20,757 nucleotides of DNA from Bacillota bacterium (GTDB lineage Bacteria > Bacillota > Clostridia > Lachnospirales > Lachnospiraceae), in contig JAEWRS010000021.1 in NCBI GenBank assembly GCA_023398855.1, positions 1-20,757 on the forward strand, in the 5' to 3' direction. The position numbers and the translations under genes were made by a program. Positions 20,701 through 20,757 of the stretch are shown one piece after another. Numbering within the stretch: position 1 is the first letter of the stretch; every line of letters begins with the position of its first letter. The notes under the pieces were generated by a model. The model saw only the letters and a list, made by a program, of their open reading frames with translations, searched no databases and had not been told where the DNA came from.

Positions 20701-20757
20701 TCATACAATTTTTCCAGAACCAAATCTTTTTGATCTCCTGCAAATGGAACCATATCC
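5736..20757 (-). CDS. Giant LPXTG-anchored SpaA/Cna-B repeat surface protein (5' end outside window)
   Basis: This is a single frame of more than 5000 codons, still open at the right edge. The first Met (20753) has no signal peptide after it and the codon before it is sense, so the true start lies upstream. Residues below count from that Met. Residues 1-118 are unrecognised; 120-205 are acidic and Glu-rich; 206-700 are an elongated, mostly unrecognised region. Residues 703-2842 hold about 17 divergent Cna-B/SpaA domains, each with an early Lys, a 'GTYxxxE..xPxGY'-type glutamate strand and a closing Asn/Asp, as needed for intramolecular isopeptide bonds (family knowledge). Residues 2843-3707 form a DUF11/SdrD-B-like block, and 3708-4915 ten more Cna-B domains. 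The end is LPKTG (4970-4974), a hydrophobic helix and KKKKEN. It is probably sortase-anchored to peptidoglycan; its ligand and role (adhesin, stalk or pilin-like) are unknown. Confidence 0.93.
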   Translation of the reverse strand, partial: DMVPFAGDQKDLVLEKLYDELEGKTLVLQKKAGKAMYLVVVTDTLDGELFFESDRSERIRQESILKNIQVIGVNGYKNRNCEFRLRIVGEDLNITNAQTEAFAVIGENSKETTTVMELKTRVQESEAQETEAQETEAQETDKNLSEEVEEPQSQNQEVTEPETEVTSKEEVIESEEAENNTEEDIVKEEAGKEEKSSGSDSEESGGAITVSSGEVNGISLIRHEVPVLFGSEDTLATDSEAKLSNTALEGAELVSVGNAKVLSEEERASLMGTDVAVLNGEEKKTSVLSFLSKPSFAMVVPGYGITLLNTELSGEGKLSPYETALTYYGPDATDEKETVEISLSQSKTGSIKAGFLYTYTITYTMQPAPIYEYSAGGKLSLFDVYENAKIRFAVPDGIILEEQPGKVELVSSDSAGRIYEIAAGDEQNVIHPGKSDSIMVNAYIDGNGRRAVREEFVLPENSVAFYAEVKVADKTDTLHVTYPGNVETITYAKQPEKTTLTLVSDDTWHIKKSLNSNGKPYTIIKDTAGNPEFVEITYLIEVGMYGGSKTISRQPDGVVYQTYGRTGFEEGSFKITDSLNIVTDRAPEAMKPVSVTAKWGDGTKIPVIHNEDGSITMNEFKTKGQEDKDHIYVSDMAPTYSSYLVTALYPYEPFLLNYNDERIKDNDVFTINNNAHLEYVKLGTDETITEASDVKVAVHEFNQPAVIKIKKEIDEGLGVNQKYGLDMEKEYSGSAGFEIYSMDSEGKQNPYDNYTVIDRGGQKISNRNIVVNPSNGEGENDYYTTGDDGYIQIQVDPGTYVIKEKETEKPVGTQFNSAKVGANPVAVGQDIKVTLKAGEKAEVTVVNEVIGKGAIEFYKKARTWDSIGVSDRDLNVLQEAEFTLYQKKEDGSLTEIKTVKSDHKGYVLFKPLTPGQYVVREKSANGYIIDNHDYEVTVYADETSPIKSGDNFLVNTLNQAYVTVTKFMQSDNGDYIIVPEAFRTDFNNKFWIEENTGGAWEKVIIDSKTNYALDDESQFTVKLPVYDGSGHEIAYRVVEEVPEGYSDGNGEEAGFSQVIEKDKTYIYRTFGLKPLETTKVSLKNNKGGTLRLHKETWSVNGESLNKNASKKGYQFKLYYKEGNTFTQVLPGNVYTTDDNGDIQVKGLDVSKEYYWSEINTTLRLEAEDSAKTITSEDQVYIGPYGVSRESDALVKAYNIPQIIPYWLFKNDVTEKDKTLSAEFQIINDNGNTVVYNNLKVKNTGTFVTLDPGTNYTMKEITPPYHYEKGEDLHITTPDKPVTRQQLEDWFKQSSTFNRLTFLNKPYKSVTIKKTQYDANGNKDTGLKTITFQAYVKEGSSFLEKGSLKSNSSTQLSPDTYYFKEVVPSGNINPYYLLSDEGRTLGGHSGYEVVGTDIYYGPFNITAASTFQEKNLEIYLAGPEQPLVNYKDNGKVIVTKKDALREIPVNGAVFGIFEADKFDAGHWAESISSPIETAVTTGVGSSLGQATFSSTKLKIFDKAGNRIAYVIAEITPPNGYLPSNNYLTTTLKEGKVITTVNGEAGASPLVIKNEPKLTIRTQKYWRDEWNYQFYKVDHVLGNVKLALYRVNSDDNTKADYVETGITNAYDGIATFYDINRNDTYFVVEVRVPTKSETGFGFDLNMGNKASLADGDEAPPKTLSVSELRGGTYNAVEYTGQGLLPNADSLIQKTNDLLNYKSWVQFNVLKTCDGFSVNGATHQPEKINGAQFTLYKMKGSEKNLSGISLTDLSNENLFEKVDRYESGTRLDPKTGGRVNGEFDTAILEDGKVYWLVEDAAAPGYLLPGGPQIVAVFVPENSGYSGGGKVLYEYKAGRNEQIAVVKNQHGSGPGGLDAYYFQIKLNKWLKDNGKPDAEPTLLGGVKFQIWLLDPDSKAKLLPIEIVETGLESDNSNKTGYALSKMINMGKLKEALEQKGLGNDGNRILKVEDNNIVKALFGLEEIYAPSKVQMDPTLHYLEVPIPQNQEFIADQYFWEKDSTGKIRLMNTVLDQYPVIIRKYGYVPDSSTFGKTDEGLDAMDIPKTPLSGVRFEIWRYQWVNGTYNYVKLPDTYTTDSNGMIRIPNGLQAGHYRLKETMTNLQQQKYITMYSGVNGLWRYVTVGSGPCTVNVYNPEKPDLVIEKTTWNGDPSVSLDGVTFTIQKPGEGERKAATAKLVDGRYAASFKNLNSGEYSITAEKLEGGAASAVTDGYFKKVMVNVGYEAVASGEKVSLAAIEGVTGKQASAVVKNPRLADLVINKVDAETKNKGSDMAGAVFAVEYSKFRSGIDVIDGVLQNVLDEGYIKPEQDFEAVTKKLTDNNDGTYTLENCEPGWYRITEQEAPAGYTMDAHPIIVPVVADMAGNYEGIHTVTIENRQKTKLIVNKKLFFGEGFKNDDNIAKELPDEIVFDIYTYAHNSYKKVLDESGSPVQVKLRNFEALDGYYTASGTAYLPQNPEGGAYYLMEQKNSNWQLSAAGGVENGILTPDGYIKVGGDSDFSSKKPVSITVDNEYAKTRIRLTKVDAANTSEKLSGAAFKLYSDQLLTKEVGSFTEDGQSGVYEIVFSTKDYSPGTYYIKEVNAPIGYIAISTAIPEEGLTAETGKTTEITVKNQGGIDLQITKYSGNGNSQSLKSGITMELYRSSQGGTWNYVAEGITDSQGILSFRGLELLAGDSYGFYEVPKKENGFETFHMDSVHGVEGTILPVIADVAKNGETKTGLELYVVTGSSTVTPGVYSYEALNQEALPLKLIKNDINKKDNPGGFVAVSMKVSEKNTGKQIGNTVTVPYGENGTTVPLLPGTYIIEEVAVTHNSQGYIINKDDVRTVYRKEVEVKKGVVPEPCEFTNVKQQTGVTLNKTSLTTTLKDLWWNHDQKVTYTLTPEVVNSIPLDRFVVTDTGLKMLDSEKMELPADEYTDEKYTIVSVKPGKAREQNYIQDAKTGTIMADVTFYDFKGNQVGTVQSVGVSGEGEIDLVQPVTGEKVKSFQISYRDDTLKASTDNQYVLGNHFVPGSIEVEVKLDGQDAKLSNGSFKKEIKFIRNNAEVAMDYRQWDMNGTLVQSQDKSQASTECDIMIVQSQAPVISVKKSVDPIKGIQPSDILTYTLSVKNDTTSDDTDIVPMKRPILIDYVPLGVTVPGESLGENRLLKAVTLKDAPLGVAIEKTTKKVDPASGRETLFIQLSGGLKKGESVSVEVKAQITGSIINYGKNILNELYVTSDVRQPAFSLNQTGASFMIKTDTGSKWPSADLPMDVRLPDDDYRIYGYASDSVENTMSTSTGLALYKEVKGNLDSRFVSGSTVGKVAKSAEDTDLTDNNGTVFYRLTINNASASDYITKLQLMDILPEKGDISTGNFERFSDYRLKYEGIESIVIENRTDDKAGRKVENFSRQVTYSQAVFNNKATAQQGKDSLLNDNKDGFWSVNSSTPTAIRIEITDPGFYLAPGENLVVIYKTVVPYTDKAVLDDIAYGYAVNDFATAYSFNKSASMDPASNIKFPQAQTSNAVQVLLVPGNVKVSGRIWIDDNNNGIQDESVTEDHLLTDLLPVLHSKYFKVNLLKYGKSGDDEVPGTVEVRDARFLFDGLTPARPVGIKGFDFTLEQENSWYKNQSLITKALKGEDPAHYRLYVTTGTMPAGYEDLVLKLTKPTMLSKGQNEEAGRSRYPVSLAEGGRNYEESLDSNFKEANGSYASEDFFLWSAGNSYDNTKDIGFVPFRNVTIKKTNEAGKPAEGAHFSVYGPYTNQEMEEYRQNGIQNAADLGSPVAQGNTVLDNNEAVWSAGELLYYRNYIVVEDGAPAGYAIANAQTDDMVSMASYQVTGQKAWVLLSKEFNTAERTVPSTITVKNSYVTGSLEFRKLDGLTGKELGGAAFKLEKKSAVPEDAWKAFIEAVKADPGSMGVTMVEETGNGIEFEVVSGKVTLTGIPYGTYTLSEIRVPDGYDITMKQADVDFQIQTDGEKAVLPGLEDNLIKNTRTDYSLSLKKADNTGNDKVAGIRFAITGPGKYENSSWIPFFKEQFKLNDSLRSGYEVKQTDGEGLIKWNLPYGDYKIEELDAVGYEPVAPFYVRIDLNGDVSLLNGEGRGELIFDSKEQNQINLTVKNVIKTGPLSMEKIDKENGKAIAGAQFELSGDSVVSGAFKAYQNHVSGLGVSGVSTGNENGRLWIRFQVDGTGESKTGLLAQIPYGTYTLTEIKAPDGYLFSSGSQWTKAFTMESDEGVKLISGNGIVNTPHELTIEKRDQKTEEALSGAVFMLMTPDGKYVALDENNSYTGLKEGQVEGSAFTTKSNGRVTVKRLPAGKYILKETMAPANYGVTAEKELTVLQSGNWETVVVYDLRNMAKIRINKAASHNHEMRLEGAVFEIYSDKDLTALAGTMTTENGGTGESKMLSLGTYYVKEQKAPAGYELNDRVFEVTLLSDRESYTVLADGNDFVTDDYGTGSLVFDKVDSTTGEKIASAQFSLNRKETNVDGAFERFAENLGKKSQAELETMGIIDVETEGGEIRFTAANGHVAIKEIPYGTYILKEIKVPKGYLSLNGRSEFEFAVTENQREADLGNGNEVVNERAQFELQLKKTDNLGNSISGIPFEILGPGRYEENRVLSMFGANRFKTDRNSDTGLFTTGADGLIHLGLKHGDYQIREASSDRYDSIDPFYIRIDEEGKVSILKDNSNAAVISKDALVTVTVTNRISTGNLEMEKVDGENTGKRLEGAEFVLSNLSTLVPGAWDSYRHQAAADSAVWTAGQVVGNTITFALNGKGVITNLPYGTYRLTEIKPPEGYLLGTVPWTADFTINETNKEIRYTTPGLLEKTNGAIANTPSKITVIKTNAVYADVKLKGAEFILKASNGSYVKLDSGSFAGYTDDRAAAGTFVTDSTGQFEIKRLPKDTYVFIETKAPVGYYINSNIPPVTLDGINSFTITIQDELYREDGSSGESGRVNPGRPGIPVTIVPDPVPLANLPGNSSLELLNVDDGKIPLANLPKTGDRQKAVGKVMVVLSGFMMALYAALSKKKKEN
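5739..5846 (-). other. Sortase cell-wall sorting signal (LPKTG, membrane helix, basic tail)
   Basis: LPKTG is at 5846-5832, followed by DRQKAVGK, a hydrophobic helix VMVVLSGFMMALYAAL, and SKKKKEN at the stop. This is a complete sortase A-type sorting signal. The cleavage between Thr and Gly is established knowledge of the family. No sortase gene is in the window. Confidence 0.95.
5841..5923 (-). repeat. 20-bp exact direct repeat duplicating the sorting motif region
   Basis: Positions 5841-5860 and 5904-5923 carry the same 20 bases, 63 bases (21 codons) apart. Both encode PLANLP. The downstream copy continues as LPKTG and the upstream one as LPGNS (residues 4949-4953), so the wall-proximal linker contains a short in-frame tandem duplication. 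Confidence 0.85.
6008..7463 (-). repeat. Second copy of the A-B-C-D Cna-B cassette (residues about 4431-4915)
   Basis: Four consecutive Cna-B domains: A (GSLVFDKVDSTTGEKI), B (FELQLKKTDNLGNS...ILGPGRY, then IDPFYIRIDEEGKVSIL), C (TGNLEMEKVDGENTGK...GAWDSY) and D (ITVIKTN...GSYVKLDSGSFAGY). Each resembles its counterpart 588 residues earlier more than its immediate neighbours do. Example pairs are GPGKYE/GPGRYE in B and PFYVRID/PFYIRID at the end of B. Confidence 0.8.
7469..7766 (-). other. Single Cna-B domain E separating the two cassettes
   Basis: Residues about 4330-4428 form one Cna-B domain (MAKIRINKAAS...VFEIYSDKDLT...GTYYVKEQKAPAGYELND) that is not duplicated. Its nearest visible relative is in the first array, near 13220-12930 (AFKLYSDQLLT...GTYYIKEVNAPIGY), which indicates domain shuffling between arrays. 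Confidence 0.65.
7767..9227 (-). repeat. First copy of the A-B-C-D Cna-B cassette (residues about 3843-4329)
   Basis: The four domains run A (GSLEFRKLDGLTGKEL), B (YSLSLKKADNTGND...ITGPGKY, then APFYVRIDLNGDVSLL), C (TGPLSMEKIDKENGK...GAFKAY) and D (LTIEKRDQKTEEAL...GKYVALDENNSYTGL). Conserved Lys, Glu (in YTLSEI, YKIEEL, YTLTEI, YILKET) and closing Asn/Asp residues suggest that all four can form isopeptide bonds. Confidence 0.8.
9636..12230 (-). other. Central non-Cna-B block: DUF11-like and SdrD-B-like region (residues about 2843-3707)
   Basis: This roughly 860-residue block lacks the Cna-B motif. Near residue 3075 it has ISVKKSVDPIKGIQPSD followed by LTYTLSVKND, which resembles DUF11/conserved-repeat adhesin domains. 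At 3512-3525 (10220-10179) it has GRIWIDDNNNGIQD, the calcium-binding loop type of SdrD B domains. Other parts (TDTGLKML..., YRLTINNAS...) look like further beta-sandwich repeats, but I cannot assign them. Confidence 0.6.
20341..20391 (-). repeat. 15-bp tandem repeat encoding QETEA units
   Basis: Three copies of a 15-base unit (20341-20355, 20356-20370, 20371-20385) plus a partial fourth encode repeated A-Q-E-T-E. They start the Glu-rich linker (residues 120-205) of the giant surface protein. Tandem repeats that are a multiple of three bases can change copy number without frameshift. Confidence 0.85.

Noticed and set aside
20751..20753. ATG taken as the true start of the giant surface protein
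   Set aside because: The frame is open through the preceding codon to the window edge and no signal peptide follows this Met, although an LPXTG protein needs one.

Overview
The window looks like the chromosome of an anaerobic Firmicute, most probably a Lachnospiraceae/Clostridium-cluster XIVa organism. The reasons are a DUF3881-family gene (as I recall, a family typical of Lachnospiraceae), clostridial-type hexameric glutamate dehydrogenase, a mannose-family PTS, strong AGGAGG ribosome sites, sigma-A promoters with 17-base spacers, and an LPXTG-anchored Cna-B/SpaA surface protein. Every gene I can support lies on the minus strand, so transcription runs from high to low coordinates.

Left end (1-2507): an operon reading IIB (1853-2362), IIC (1020-1838), IID (207-1019) and the start of a GH1 phospho-beta-glucosidase (1-194, cut by the window edge). 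The four genes are tightly packed, with ribosome sites embedded in or near the preceding stop codons. Together they would import and phosphorylate a beta-glucoside or related disaccharide and cleave the phosphorylated product. A good promoter (2479-2507) has an inverted repeat filling its spacer, and similar ATACA/TGTAT repeats lie about 60 bases to either side, suggesting a GntR-like repressor.

Middle (2508-4140): a tRNA unit with its own strong promoter carries a degenerate tRNA-like relic followed by an intact tRNA-Arg(CCU) and a terminator. Just upstream is a DUF3881 gene with a structured leader. Next (4180-5713) is gdhA for glutamate dehydrogenase, ended by its own terminator. It is preceded by an unusual leader in which a consensus promoter sits directly in front of a strong intrinsic terminator.

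The remaining three quarters of the window (5736-20757) is a single open frame, still open at the right edge, for a giant cell-wall protein of more than 5000 residues. In order it has an unrecognised N-terminal part, an acidic low-complexity linker, an elongated non-repeat region, about 17 divergent Cna-B/SpaA-like domains, a central DUF11-like/SdrD-B-like block of about 860 residues, 10 more Cna-B domains, and an LPKTG sorting signal. The last ten Cna-B domains contain a duplicated four-domain cassette (A-B-C-D, E, A-B-C-D) with a 588-residue period. The sorting motif itself lies in a 63-base duplication whose other copy reads LPGNS. This protein is the most unusual object in the window and is probably a very long surface stalk, adhesin or pilin-like fibre. 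No sortase gene is visible here.
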